Of a DNA stretch of 64,000 nucleotides, positions 9,237 to 17,792 are shown piece by piece. The first letter of the stretch is position 1, and each line of letters starts with the position of its first letter. The stretch comes from Antricoccus suffuscus. GTDB lineage: Bacteria > Actinomycetota > Actinomycetes > Mycobacteriales > Antricoccaceae. The position numbers and the translations under genes are program-made. The stretch is taken from positions 1-64,000 of the forward strand of contig NZ_PVUE01000007.1 in the NCBI RefSeq assembly GCF_003003235.1, in the 5' to 3' direction. The notes beneath the pieces are model-generated. The model did not search any database. It was not told where the DNA came from and saw nothing but the letters and a program-made list of their open reading frames with translations.

Positions 9237-10679
9237 TTATTCGCGTCTGTTGTTGAGGGTGATGCGGTGGTGCAGGACCGGTACGCGGTCGGGGTCGATC
9301 CACGCAGGCGGGCGCCAGTGCGGTAGTCCGCCGATCATGACTGATTCCCAGCCGCGGTCTTCGTATTCGCGGTGGTGGTAGCCGCACGCGAGGGCCAGGT
9401 TGTCGATGTCGGTCGGGCCGCCGTCTTGCCATGCGGTGACGTGGTGGATTTGGCACCATTCCGGTGGTACGTCGCAGCCGGGGAAGGTGCAGCCACCGTC
9501 CCGGGCGACCAGGGCGGCGTATTGCCGGTCGGTGGCGAGCCGCACGGCGTGGCCCAGGTGCAGCACGACGCCGTTGCTGTTCAGGACGGCGGGCAGGAAC
9601 TTCAGGTGCGCGGCTTCGGCGAGTAGGTCCCGCACCGGGACCTGCACGCCGTGGGTGCTGGTGGCGTATCCGCAGCCGGCCTTGAGGTCCTCGAGGCGGA
9701 TGGTGGTGATCACGGTCCCGCGGGTCCCGCCGCGGCCACTCGGCACGCCACCACCGCCGGCGTTGCTGGTGCTGCCATTTCCGTTGCCGCTGCCACCATC
9801 GCTGCCGCCGTTGCTGCCAGCGTTGCCGGTGCCAGCACCACCGCCGCCGCCGTTGCCAGTGCTGTTCCTGTTGGTGTCGAGGAGTCGGTTGACTGCCGTG
9901 AGTAACGCGTCGTGCACGCGCTGCCCACCGCTGCGCGCGTCCCGCCCGGACGCGTCGGCCGGTCGCGGCGCGGCGAGCGGGTCGAGGACGGCGCGTAGTT
10001 TCGCGAGCAGTTCGGCGGTCACCTGACCGGTCACGGCGCCGTTGTCGTGTAGGTGCAGGGCGCGTTGCCGGGCGCGTTGTTCATCGCGGGGTTCGTCACC
10101 GTCGGGGTCTAGGCGCGCGATGATCTCGGCCGCGAGCCGGGTGAGGTCTTTCGGCCCGAGGGTGGTGGCGTGAGTGGTCAGGATGGTTTCTGCCTCGCCG
10201 CGGTCGGCGTCGGAGACGTCGGGCCGGTGGGCGAGGTGGTTCAGGCAGGTAGTGATCACGCGGGCTTGGGCCGGGGTGAGGCGTCCGGCGCGTTGCCGCG
10301 CCGCGAGGTACTCCCACCGTGGTGGCTGCGGCTGGCCGGTGAACGTGACCCGCGCGCCGAGGCTGGCGGCGGCCTCGACCCGGTGCCGCGCATCGGTATG
10401 CGTCACGTGCAGGGTGTCTGCGAGCAGGATCGCGATGGTCCGTTTCGACGCTATCTGCGCGGCGCTGGTGTCCTCCAGCGCGCCGATGACCGCGTGATCG
10501 ACCGCGGCGAGGGCGTTACGGGCTTGTTCGAGGGTACTGGCGAACTGCATCAACCCGGCCGGCCCGAGCCCGGACAGGCTGGCCCGGTCGGCGGTGTCGA
10601 TCAACTCCCGCGTGGCCTCAGTGAACGCGTGCTGGACGGTGGCGAGGCGTTCGGGTGCGGGGAGGTAGGCCACGCTCAC
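9237..10679 (-). CDS. DUF222 / HNH endonuclease domain protein (13E12-type)
   Basis: The N-terminal ~250 residues (LIDTADRASLSGLGPAGLMQF onward) match the DUF222 region of the actinobacterial 13E12 repeat family. The C-terminus holds an HNH nuclease: CTFPGCDVPPEWCQ, IHHVTAWQDGG, TDIDNLALACGYHH. Between them (about residues 270-320) is a Gly/Asn/Ser-rich linker made of GNGG-like repeats. Many actinobacteria carry several copies, and they behave like selfish or mobile genes, but no terminal repeats are evident here. Confidence 0.9.
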   Translation of the reverse strand: MSVAYLPAPERLATVQHAFTEATRELIDTADRASLSGLGPAGLMQFASTLEQARNALAAVDHAVIGALEDTSAAQIASKRTIAILLADTLHVTHTDARHRVEAAASLGARVTFTGQPQPPRWEYLAARQRAGRLTPAQARVITTCLNHLAHRPDVSDADRGEAETILTTHATTLGPKDLTRLAAEIIARLDPDGDEPRDEQRARQRALHLHDNGAVTGQVTAELLAKLRAVLDPLAAPRPADASGRDARSGGQRVHDALLTAVNRLLDTNRNSTGNGGGGGAGTGNAGSNGGSDGGSGNGNGSTSNAGGGGVPSGRGGTRGTVITTIRLEDLKAGCGYATSTHGVQVPVRDLLAEAAHLKFLPAVLNSNGVVLHLGHAVRLATDRQYAALVARDGGCTFPGCDVPPEWCQIHHVTAWQDGGPTDIDNLALACGYHHREYEDRGWESVMIGGLPHWRPPAWIDPDRVPVLHHRITLNNRRE

Positions 10680-10892
10680 GACTACTCACCTCACTCCATC
10701 TCTCAGTCACTTCATTCATTAGCACGTACGTTCGATTATAAGCGATCACCGCGACATTTGTCTAGAGGTCAGGGTCGGGATTGACGCGATATTTGATGTC
10801 GGCAGGACGCGGTGCCGCGATGGGGTAATTGACGGAGCCGGTTAGCAGGATACGTTGATCGCAAAACATTTCATCTCACGAAGGACTTATCG

Positions 10893-11672
10893 ATGGCTGA
10901 CACATTCCCACTGCCCAATGCCTCCATTGATCTGAAGGGTGAGGTCGCGATCGTTACCGGCGCCACCTCGGGTCTCGGCCGCCGCTTCGCGAAAGTGCTC
11001 GCCGCCGCTGGCGCGAGTGTCGTAGCCACGGGTCGGCGCACTGAGAGGCTTGAGGAGGTCGTCGCTGAGATCACGGCTGACGGCGGCCTGGCAGTCGGCG
11101 TCGCAGTCGACGTCCTCGACGCCGACTCGATCGTGCACGCGGTCGATGAATGCGAAAAAGCCTTTGGTACGGCGACAATTTTAGTCAACAACGCCGGGAT
11201 TCCGGACGCGCAACGGGCCGTGAAGATGTCCGTCGATCTCGTTGACCGAGTGATCGGCACTAACCTGCGTGGTCCGTACCTGCTCGCCTGCGAGGTGGCG
11301 AAGCGGCTTATTGCCGAGAAACGTGGGGGCCGGATCGTCAACATCTCGTCGATGGGCGCCTTCGAGTACGGCGGCAACGGAGCGGCGCTCTACTCCATCA
11401 CCAAGGCCGCGGTAAACCGGATGACCGAAGCGCTATCGGTGGAGTGGGCTCGGTTTGGGATCAACGTCAACGGGATCGCACCCGGTGCATTCTCCTCCGA
11501 GATGATGGACGGCATGCTCGAGCGGATGGGCGATATCGCGCAGTACTACCCACGCAAGCGACTCGGTGATCCGGCGCAGATGGACAGCACGCTGCTGTAC
11601 CTGGTTGCACCGTCGTCGGAGTTCGTGACTGGCACCGTCGTCAAGATCGACGATGGGCAGCACAACCGCTAG
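10893..11672 (+). CDS. Short-chain dehydrogenase/reductase
   Basis: This is a classical SDR of 259 aa. The cofactor loop TGATSGLG is at about residue 22, NNAG at about residue 92, and the catalytic Ser plus YSITK (Tyr/Lys) are near residues 150-170. The C-terminus FVTGTVVKIDDGQHNR has the usual VTGxxxxxDGG-like end. The arginine pair after the Gly-rich loop (GRRTERL) suggests NADP(H). The substrate is unknown. Confidence 0.9.
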   Translation: MADTFPLPNASIDLKGEVAIVTGATSGLGRRFAKVLAAAGASVVATGRRTERLEEVVAEITADGGLAVGVAVDVLDADSIVHAVDECEKAFGTATILVNNAGIPDAQRAVKMSVDLVDRVIGTNLRGPYLLACEVAKRLIAEKRGGRIVNISSMGAFEYGGNGAALYSITKAAVNRMTEALSVEWARFGINVNGIAPGAFSSEMMDGMLERMGDIAQYYPRKRLGDPAQMDSTLLYLVAPSSEFVTGTVVKIDDGQHNR

Positions 11673-11794
11673 CTATTGAGCGTTCGTTGCCTTGGCTGCC
11701 ACGTCGTGCTCGCGTGGATAATTGACTCGGAAAACCGGATCGCCAACCGAAGCGCCCCGGGCCCGATTAACAAGTAACTGTCCTTCGCGACGTC

Positions 11795-11817
11795 GCCCCG
11801 GCCACCGTGGCCGGGGC
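11795..11817 (+). terminator. GC-rich hairpin downstream of the SDR gene
   Basis: A perfect 10-bp stem, GCCCCGGCCA / TGGCCGGGGC, with a CCG loop lies about 120 bp after the SDR stop. No clear T-run follows. The rest of the 320-bp gap between the SDR and hydrolase genes (11673-11993) shows no convincing gene. Confidence 0.5.
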
Positions 11818-11993
11818 ATGCTCGTGCCCGATGATCGTCTGACGTTGACCGAGAAGTGCTCGCCCAATGTCCGGTTGGCTATCGGTAGTGTTGCCCGGCG
11901 CTGAATGGTGCACACAGCCGCGACCCTGTAGCGTTCGCGTCGTTCGGATCTCGACGTAGGACCAGGGACGACTCGCGGTGACGGAGGATCACG

Positions 11994-13259
11994 ATGTCAG
12001 CACACACATCAGCTAGCGATGACTGGACTCGGTTTGTAGACCAATGGGTCGAACGGGCTCGCGCCGACGACCGGCTGCGTTACCTCGCGCGCGACGTCGA
12101 AGTCGCATTTACCTGGCGATACGGCGATCGCGCGCTGTGGATGAGTTTCCGCGATGGGCGCCTGGACGAAGTCGCCAGTGACGCGCACCTATCGCGGACG
12201 AACGCGTTCGACCTAGTTGCGCCCGCGCATGTGTGGGACAAGGTCTGGCAGCAGGTGCCGCCGCGACACTTCCAAGGCATATTCGCGATCATGATGCGCT
12301 GCCCCGAGTTCCACCTGGCCGGCGACCACCTTGCGTTCGCACAGAACGCGCACATTGTGCGCCGGCTCATCGACCTCGCCCGTGAACCGGGCCTACCTTA
12401 CGAGGCGCCCGCACTCGATAACAGCGGTCTCTCCAACATCATCGGGCGTTACCTTCGTGTCGACCTCGCGGATGGTCCGCACCGCATTTATGTAGAGGAA
12501 GCGGGTGAGGGGCAGCCGCTCCTGATGCTGCACACGGCCGGGTCGGACAGTCGACAGTTCCAGCACCTGATGGCGAATCCTGGCCTGCAGAAGAATTACC
12601 GGATGATTGCGTTTGACCTGCCGCTGCATGGGCGAAGCGACCCCGAGTGTGAGGTCGTGGCGGGGAAGTGGTCGCTCACCACGTCGTACTACCACGACGC
12701 GATCCTGCGGGTCGTCGAGGAACTCGGCCTGCGTGATCCGATCGCGATCGGATCGTCGATGGGAGGCGAAATCTGTCTGGAACTGGCTATCAGCGGTGCG
12801 AGTGTCTTTCGTGGCGTGGTCGCTTGTCAGGCGTCGTCGCACATAGATGGCCGGATGGTCCGGTGGGCTGGGCACCCGCAGGTAAACGAGTCGCTCTTCA
12901 ACGCCACGTGGGTTGCCGACCTGATGTCGCCATCGTCGCCAGAGCGCTACCGCGACGAGGTGTGGTGGCAGTATTCGCAAGGCGGGCACGGCATCTTTCG
13001 CGGTGACATCGACTTCTACAGCGGCGACTGGGATGCGCGTGATCGGGTTAGTCAGATCGACACCGCAGAATGCAAGGTCGTGATTCTCAACGGCGAGTAC
13101 GACTACTCGTGTACTGCCGAGCATTCCAAGGAGACTGCCGACCAGATCGCGGGTGCTCAGTTCACTGTCATGAAAAACCTCGGCCATTTCCCGATGTCCG
13201 AGAATCCGGCGCTGTTCCTGGAGTATCTTGAGCCGGCGCTGGAGCACATTCAGTCCTGA
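11994..13259 (+). CDS. Alpha/beta-fold hydrolase with N-terminal accessory domain
   Basis: Residues ~155-421 are an alpha/beta hydrolase: the oxyanion region LLMLHTAGSDSRQF, YRMIAFDLPLHGRSDP, the nucleophile elbow GSSMGG and a late NLGHFPMSE carrying the catalytic His. The first ~130 residues (DWTRFVDQWVERARADDRLRYLARDVEVAFTWRYGDRALW) are not part of that fold and look like an SCP2/sterol-carrier-like accessory domain, which is an inference from pattern alone. The start at ATG 11994 follows GGAGG in ACGGAGGATCACG. The substrate is unknown. Confidence 0.8.
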   Translation: MSAHTSASDDWTRFVDQWVERARADDRLRYLARDVEVAFTWRYGDRALWMSFRDGRLDEVASDAHLSRTNAFDLVAPAHVWDKVWQQVPPRHFQGIFAIMMRCPEFHLAGDHLAFAQNAHIVRRLIDLAREPGLPYEAPALDNSGLSNIIGRYLRVDLADGPHRIYVEEAGEGQPLLMLHTAGSDSRQFQHLMANPGLQKNYRMIAFDLPLHGRSDPECEVVAGKWSLTTSYYHDAILRVVEELGLRDPIAIGSSMGGEICLELAISGASVFRGVVACQASSHIDGRMVRWAGHPQVNESLFNATWVADLMSPSSPERYRDEVWWQYSQGGHGIFRGDIDFYSGDWDARDRVSQIDTAECKVVILNGEYDYSCTAEHSKETADQIAGAQFTVMKNLGHFPMSENPALFLEYLEPALEHIQS

Positions 13260-13469
13260 AATCTGCGTCGCCTGGTCGACGACGTGCATATGCCGTAGAG
13301 CGGCGCCGCGCAGCCGGTCATTGAGCGGCGTCCCGTATGGTCCGTGATCTCGTGTCGGTCCGATTAGGCTGCGGTGGCCCCGCCAATCTCGCGACGGCAC
13401 ACACGTGTGTCGTTCTGCAGCCCTCGGGGCGAAATCTTGCTGTCAAACAGCACAAATGTACGATTCATA

Positions 13470-13604
13470 GACGGATGGTCGGACATTCGTGACGGATGGT
13501 CGGACATTCGTGACGGACCGCCGGACATTCGTGACGGACCGCCGGACATTCGTGACGGACCGCCGGACATTCGTGACGGACCGCCGGACATTCGTGACGG
13601 ATCG
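13470..13604 (+). repeat. Six-unit 21-bp tandem repeat (TGACGGAT family)
   Basis: Six contiguous 21-bp units start at 13470, 13491, 13512, 13533, 13554 and 13575, then a partial GACGGATCG. Each reads GACGGA(T/C)(G/C)(G/C)(T/C)CGGACATTCGT; units 1-2 share one version and units 3-6 another. The array fills most of the 405-bp gap between the hydrolase and PadR genes. It is open in several frames on both strands, which creates artificial reading frames (for example DIRDGPP repeats). Confidence 0.92.
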
Positions 13605-13664
13605 CGGGGCACGAACTCGCGGATGGTCGGGGCGGGAGTGGCGCATCGACTAGGATTTCCAGCA

Positions 13665-14198
13665 ATGTCGATTCAGCACGCGTTACTCACGTCTTTACTT
13701 GAGAAGCCTTCATCCGGTTATGACTTGGCGCGCCGCTTTGACCGCTCCATAGGGCACTTTTGGAAGGCGTCGCACCAGCAGATCTACCGGGAGCTGGGTC
13801 GGATGTCCGACGCCGGGTGGGTGGCCACGATCGACACGGACGACGGCAACTCGCGTCGCAAGGTCTATGAGGTACTCGCGGACGGGCGTGCCGAACTACT
13901 GCGCTGGACTTCTGAGCCGTTGGCGACACCTGCGACCCGCGAAGCTTGGCTGGTGAAGCTGCGTGCTGAGGCGGTGATCGGCCCCGTCGGTCTCGGCGAT
14001 GAGCTGTGCGGCTTGATTGAGACACACTCCGAGGTACTGGCTGGATACCGCAAGATCGAGCAGCGCGACTTCTCTGACCCGAAGATGAGCAGGCAGCAAC
14101 AGTTGCAGTACGCCGTGCTGCGCCTTGGCATCGCTAACGAGGAGTCATGGCTCCAGTGGGCAGAAACCATTAAGCCGCTGTTGCTGCCACCCAGGTAG
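13665..14198 (+). CDS. PadR-family transcriptional regulator
   Basis: The 177-aa product begins MSIQHALLTSLLEKPSSGYDLARRFDRSIGHFW, the PadR winged-helix opening, followed by QIYRELGRMSDAGWV (recognition helix and wing) and RKVYEVLADGRAELLRW. The C-terminal half is the helical dimerisation domain (Vir-type). ATG 13665 is chosen because it starts exactly at the domain; the frame stays open upstream only because of the 21-bp repeats. It faces the nitronate monooxygenase-like gene; regulation of that gene is possible but not shown. Confidence 0.88.
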   Translation: MSIQHALLTSLLEKPSSGYDLARRFDRSIGHFWKASHQQIYRELGRMSDAGWVATIDTDDGNSRRKVYEVLADGRAELLRWTSEPLATPATREAWLVKLRAEAVIGPVGLGDELCGLIETHSEVLAGYRKIEQRDFSDPKMSRQQQLQYAVLRLGIANEESWLQWAETIKPLLLPPR

Positions 14199-14216
14199 GT
14201 AGTCAGCAACAGCGGC
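14174..14216. terminator. Terminator hairpin overlapping the PadR stop
   Basis: GCCGCTGTTGCTG (14174-14186) and CAGCAACAGCGGC (14204-14216) form a perfect 13-bp stem with a 17-nt loop that contains the PadR stop codon. Adding TAA and TTA outside the stem extends it with one bulge. It lies between two convergent genes, and the left arm is inside the PadR coding sequence. Confidence 0.65.
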
Positions 14217-14233
14217 CTTAGTGTTGGACTTTG

Positions 14234-15217
14234 CTAAACGGCCATTACGGCGGGGTTGATGCCCACCCGTTCACGGGCCTGCTGGTACTCGTCTTGCAGG
14301 CGCTGCACGAGTTCTGCCACCGGCACAACCTGCTTGACGGCGCCGACGCCCTGACCCGAGCCCCAGATGTCGCGCCAAGCTTTGGCTTTGGCGTTGCCGC
14401 CGGAGCCGAAGTTCATCTTCGACGGGTCGGACTGCGGCAGGTCGTCGGGGTTGAGACCGCTTTTGCTGATGCTCTCGCGCAGGTAATTGCCGTGTACGCC
14501 GGTGAATAGGTTGCTGTAGACGATGTCGTCGGCTCCGCTGCCAACGATCATGTCTTTGTAACCTTCCGCGGCATTTGCCTCCTTGGTCGCGATGAACGCC
14601 GAACCGATGTAGGCGAGATCGGCTCCAGCGGCCTGCGCCGCGAGGATCGCGTTACCGTTTCCGATCGCGCCCGAGAGCAGCAGCGGCCCATCGAACCATT
14701 CGCGGATCTCATGTATAAGTGCGAATGGAGACTGGGTGCCTGCGTGTCCGCCGGCGCCGGCGGCAACGGCGATGAGCCCGTCCGCGCCTTTCTCGATTGC
14801 CTTATGCGCGAACTTGTTATTGATGACGTCGTGCAGCACGATGCCGCCGTACGAATGGATCGCTTCGTTGACCTCTTCGCGAGCGCCGAGCGAGGTGATC
14901 ACGATCGGTGCCTTGTATTTGACGCACATCTCGATGTCGTGATCGAGACGATTGTTGGAGCGATGCACGATTTGGTTAACGGCGTACGGCGCAGATGGGC
15001 GGTCCGGGTTTGCTTTGTCGTACTCGGCGAGCTCGGACTCGATCCGCGACAGCCATTCGTCGAGTGCCGGTTCAGGCCGCGCATTGAGCGAGGGGAAGGA
15101 CCCGACGACGCCAGCCTTGCACTGGGCGATGACCAGTTCGGGTCCGGAAATGATGAAGAGGGGCGAGGCGACGGCCGGTATGGCCAACCGATTTTCGAGA
15201 ATGGTGGGAATCGACAT
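14234..15217 (-). CDS. Nitronate monooxygenase / FMN-dependent flavin oxidoreductase
   Basis: The 327-aa TIM-barrel flavoprotein of the 2-nitropropane dioxygenase family opens IPAVASPLFIISGPELVIAQCKAGVVGSFP. It shows AAGAGGHAG (phosphate/FMN-binding loop), LLLSGAIGNGNAILAAQAAGADLAYIGSAFIATKEANA and a His-less C-terminal region. It oxidises alkyl nitronates or acts as a general FMN reductase; the substrate is not predictable. An inverted repeat lies just upstream. Confidence 0.85.
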   Translation of the reverse strand: MSIPTILENRLAIPAVASPLFIISGPELVIAQCKAGVVGSFPSLNARPEPALDEWLSRIESELAEYDKANPDRPSAPYAVNQIVHRSNNRLDHDIEMCVKYKAPIVITSLGAREEVNEAIHSYGGIVLHDVINNKFAHKAIEKGADGLIAVAAGAGGHAGTQSPFALIHEIREWFDGPLLLSGAIGNGNAILAAQAAGADLAYIGSAFIATKEANAAEGYKDMIVGSGADDIVYSNLFTGVHGNYLRESISKSGLNPDDLPQSDPSKMNFGSGGNAKAKAWRDIWGSGQGVGAVKQVVPVAELVQRLQDEYQQARERVGINPAVMAV

Positions 15218-15242
15218 CCAGGACTCCTGAGCTGATCAATGC

Positions 15243-15277
15243 AGGTTGCATTTGTGGATGATTTAAATTAGCAACCT
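15243..15277. promoter_or_regulatory. Inverted repeat upstream of the nitronate monooxygenase-like gene
   Basis: AGGTTGC (15243-15249) and GCAACCT (15271-15277) flank an AT-rich 21-bp centre containing ATTTAAAT. The site is 26 bp upstream of the start codon, so it could be an operator or overlap the promoter. The regulator is not known. Confidence 0.35.
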
Positions 15278-15279
15278 TC

Positions 15280-15313
15280 GGAGTCACTATGCAATTAGTT
15301 GCATAGTGACTCC
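15280..15313 (-). terminator. Terminator of the gntR-adprh-permease-pfkB operon
   Basis: A perfect 15-bp stem, GGAGTCACTATGCAA / TTGCATAGTGACTCC, with a TTAG loop starts two bases after the PfkB kinase stop. On the minus strand it is followed by an AT-rich stretch rather than a clean T-run. Confidence 0.75.
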
Positions 15314-15315
15314 GG

Positions 15316-16251
15316 TTACTCGCCGATCAGCTCATCGATCTCGGTGCGCGTAGGGGAGGTGGCCGGCCCTCGGCGGGATACGGCGATTGCCGCCGCGACA
15401 TTGGCCCGACGCAGCGCCGTACGGACGTCGATCCCGAGGCTGAGGTCGGCGCACAGTACGCCGGTGTGCGCATCACCAGCTCCGTTAGTGTCGATCGCCT
15501 TAACGCCGATGCTCGGAATCAGTTCGGTCGCGAGTCCGGGTCCGGCCACCCAGCAGCCATCGGCGCCGACTCGAACGATGACGGTTGCCGTCAGGTGGTC
15601 GGCGAGTCGGTTGACAATTTCTTCTGGCGAGGTCGCCGAGGAATCGGTGAGCCGGGTAAGAAGGATTCGGGCTTCTCGCTCGTTGGCGGTGCAGGCCGCG
15701 GCGCGCGCGAGCGTCTGGGCCAGGACGCGGTCAGGGATTTCGCCGACCATCGGCGAAGGATCGATGACAACCGATGCCCCGATCGGCACGGTAGGGAGCC
15801 ACTTCCCAAGCGTCGCGGCATTGTTGGTGTGGTAGAGCGAGTAGCCGGTTATATAGACGATGTCGTCGGCAGTCACCTTTGCGGACTCGAGGTGATCGGC
15901 CGTGATGTGTCCTTCGGCGCCAAACGTTGAGACAAAGGTCCGCTCGGCGTTCGCGTCAATCAGCGCGACGCAGAACCCGGTGTCACAATCGGCAGCCTGA
16001 GGCGAGGAGACACGCACGCCCTCGCTGTTCATCGCTTGTCGTACGACGTCCGCGAACGGTCCGGTCCCATGACCGCCGGCGTAGATGACCTCCGCCCCTT
16101 CCCGGCGGGCCGCAGCCATCACATTGAAACCGCCGCCGGCCAAGAGCGCGTAGTGATCGGCGAAGACATCGCCGCCGATTGGCGGTAGCGTGTCGACGTT
16201 CATCACCAGGTCGACGATGGCCTGCCCGGTGTGGATGACCCGGCCGGTCAT
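15316..16251 (-). CDS. PfkB/ribokinase-family sugar or nucleoside kinase
   Basis: The product begins MTGRVIHTGQAIVDLVMNV and is 311 aa. PfkB signature regions are GGGFNVMAAARREGAEV (substrate Asn/Gly region) near the N-terminus and DTNGAGDAHTGVL (catalytic Asp and anion hole) near the C-terminus. ATG 16251 overlaps the permease stop (ATGA), so this start is preferred to longer upstream options. It is the last gene of the operon with a GntR regulator, an ADP-ribosylglycohydrolase-like enzyme and an NCS1 permease. In E. coli the analogous gene is yegV. Confidence 0.87.
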   Translation of the reverse strand: MTGRVIHTGQAIVDLVMNVDTLPPIGGDVFADHYALLAGGGFNVMAAARREGAEVIYAGGHGTGPFADVVRQAMNSEGVRVSSPQAADCDTGFCVALIDANAERTFVSTFGAEGHITADHLESAKVTADDIVYITGYSLYHTNNAATLGKWLPTVPIGASVVIDPSPMVGEIPDRVLAQTLARAAACTANEREARILLTRLTDSSATSPEEIVNRLADHLTATVIVRVGADGCWVAGPGLATELIPSIGVKAIDTNGAGDAHTGVLCADLSLGIDVRTALRRANVAAAIAVSRRGPATSPTRTEIDELIGE

Positions 16252-17738
16252 CGGCGTGCCGCCAGCTTCGGCCGAATCGTCGTGCCGGCACCGCGCGCAC
16301 CACCGAGGATCAGGTACAAGCCGGCACCGATCACAAACGTGATGACCCAGCCGAGGCCGTTGTGTCCCAGCCAGGTGTCGGCGAATGGGCCGCTGAACCA
16401 CACCTCATCGGCTGACACTTGCGCGGTCGTGAAGAGGTAGCCGACGACCAGAGCGACCGCCCACGAGCCGAACGCGCGCCATTCGATGCCTCCGGCGTAC
16501 CAGTACGTCGAGGTCGATCGCAGGTCCATCAGACCTTCCGCGTCGTACGTCTTGCGCCGGAGCATGTCAACCAGGAACACCGCGACCCAGGCGGTGATGG
16601 GCACCGCGAGCAGTGAAATGAATGTGATGAACGGGCCGTAGAAGCCAGTGGCGATGAGCATGAAGTAGATCGAGCCGGCGGTCGTCACGACGACATCGAC
16701 GACCACGGCGTACACGCGACGCAGACGCACTCCGAGGGTCAGGGTCGTAAGGCCGGCCGAATAGACCGACAGATGATTAGACAGCAACAGCCCGCCGAAC
16801 GCCGTGATCAGGTAGGGCACCGCCACCCACGAGGGCAGCATCGCGCGAATCGCCGCGACCGGGTCGCCGGCTCCCGACAGGCTCGGGTCGCCAGCCGACA
16901 ACAGGCTACCGAGCCCGATGACAAACACAAGCGGAATCCCGGCACCGGCCGCGGCCGAGGCGACTAGATGGCCCGACTTCGCGAGCGGCGACTGATATCG
17001 GGACATGTCGGCGCCCGCGTTGGCCCATCCGATACCCGTTCCGGCGGCGATGGTCCCGATGCCGATGACCATCGCGGATGCGGGTCCGGCGGGGGCGTCG
17101 GCGACCGCTGTCCAGTTGACGGTCGCAAATAGGAACACCGCGACGAAGATGTTCAGTGCGCCGAAGACCCAGGTCGCGTACTTCTGCACGACAAGCAGGA
17201 TCGCGTGCCCCATGCCCGACACCGCTACGGTGAAGGCGACGAAAATGAGGATGCATACGACCGCCAGGACGGGGGTCTTGTGTGCGTCCGACTCGGTGTT
17301 GAAGACAATGGCGCTGAGTGACAGCAGTGCAAACGCCGCGGTTGTCGTGTTGACCGTCTCCCAACCGAGCCGCGAACACAGCGATACGATTGTGGGGCCG
17401 ATATTGCCTCGTACGCCGAAGATCGCGCGCGACAGGGTCAGGCTCGGCGCACCGCCTCGTCGGCCGGCGATAGAAATCAGGCCAACGAGCGCGAAGGAAC
17501 CGAAGGCTCCGATGATCGCGACGATCAGAGACTGCCAAATGTTCATTCCGAGGGCGACCAACGTCGCGCCGAGCGGGATGCCAAGTATCGAGATGTTGGC
17601 GGCGAACCATACCCAGAACAGTTGGAGTGGTCGGCCAGTGCGTTCGGCTTCAGGGACCGGCTCGATCCCACGCTGCTCCACGGCGCCGAGGACGCGGTTG
17701 TCCGATGGCTCGGTTTCTGAGAATTTTGTCGGTTGCAT
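16248..17738 (-). CDS. NCS1-family purine/cytosine permease
   Basis: The 496-aa integral membrane protein has about 12 hydrophobic segments. Early segments read LFWVWFAANISILGIPLGATLVALGM and SFALVGLISIAGRRGGAPSLTLSRAIFGVRGN, the NCS1 signature around TM1-TM3. A strong AGAAGGAGA four bases upstream fixes the start at ATG 17738 (MQPTKFSETE). It most likely imports a nucleobase, nucleoside or related compound with H+ or Na+. It takes the place that a NupG-type transporter (YegT) occupies in the E. coli yeg cluster. Confidence 0.88.
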   Translation of the reverse strand: MQPTKFSETEPSDNRVLGAVEQRGIEPVPEAERTGRPLQLFWVWFAANISILGIPLGATLVALGMNIWQSLIVAIIGAFGSFALVGLISIAGRRGGAPSLTLSRAIFGVRGNIGPTIVSLCSRLGWETVNTTTAAFALLSLSAIVFNTESDAHKTPVLAVVCILIFVAFTVAVSGMGHAILLVVQKYATWVFGALNIFVAVFLFATVNWTAVADAPAGPASAMVIGIGTIAAGTGIGWANAGADMSRYQSPLAKSGHLVASAAAGAGIPLVFVIGLGSLLSAGDPSLSGAGDPVAAIRAMLPSWVAVPYLITAFGGLLLSNHLSVYSAGLTTLTLGVRLRRVYAVVVDVVVTTAGSIYFMLIATGFYGPFITFISLLAVPITAWVAVFLVDMLRRKTYDAEGLMDLRSTSTYWYAGGIEWRAFGSWAVALVVGYLFTTAQVSADEVWFSGPFADTWLGHNGLGWVITFVIGAGLYLILGGARGAGTTIRPKLAARR

Positions 17739-17792
17739 GGGATCTCCTTCTGGTGCGCGCGGCGACGCGGCGGCCATGCGGATCGGTTGTAG

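Noticed and set aside
9237-10679. Homing endonuclease or insertion sequence
   Set aside because: It has an HNH domain, but the DUF222 half marks it as the 13E12 family; no terminal repeats, target duplication or interrupted gene are seen.
12393-13400. 335-aa minus-strand reading frame opposite the hydrolase gene
   Set aside because: It is antisense to a clear alpha/beta hydrolase and shows no domain or ribosome-binding site.
13470-13604. CRISPR array
   Set aside because: The 21-bp units are contiguous with no unique spacers, and no cas genes are present.
13364-13660. Repeat-encoded small proteins (for example SGGPSRM repeats)
   Set aside because: They arise because the 21-bp repeat is open in several frames on both strands; no start signals support translation.
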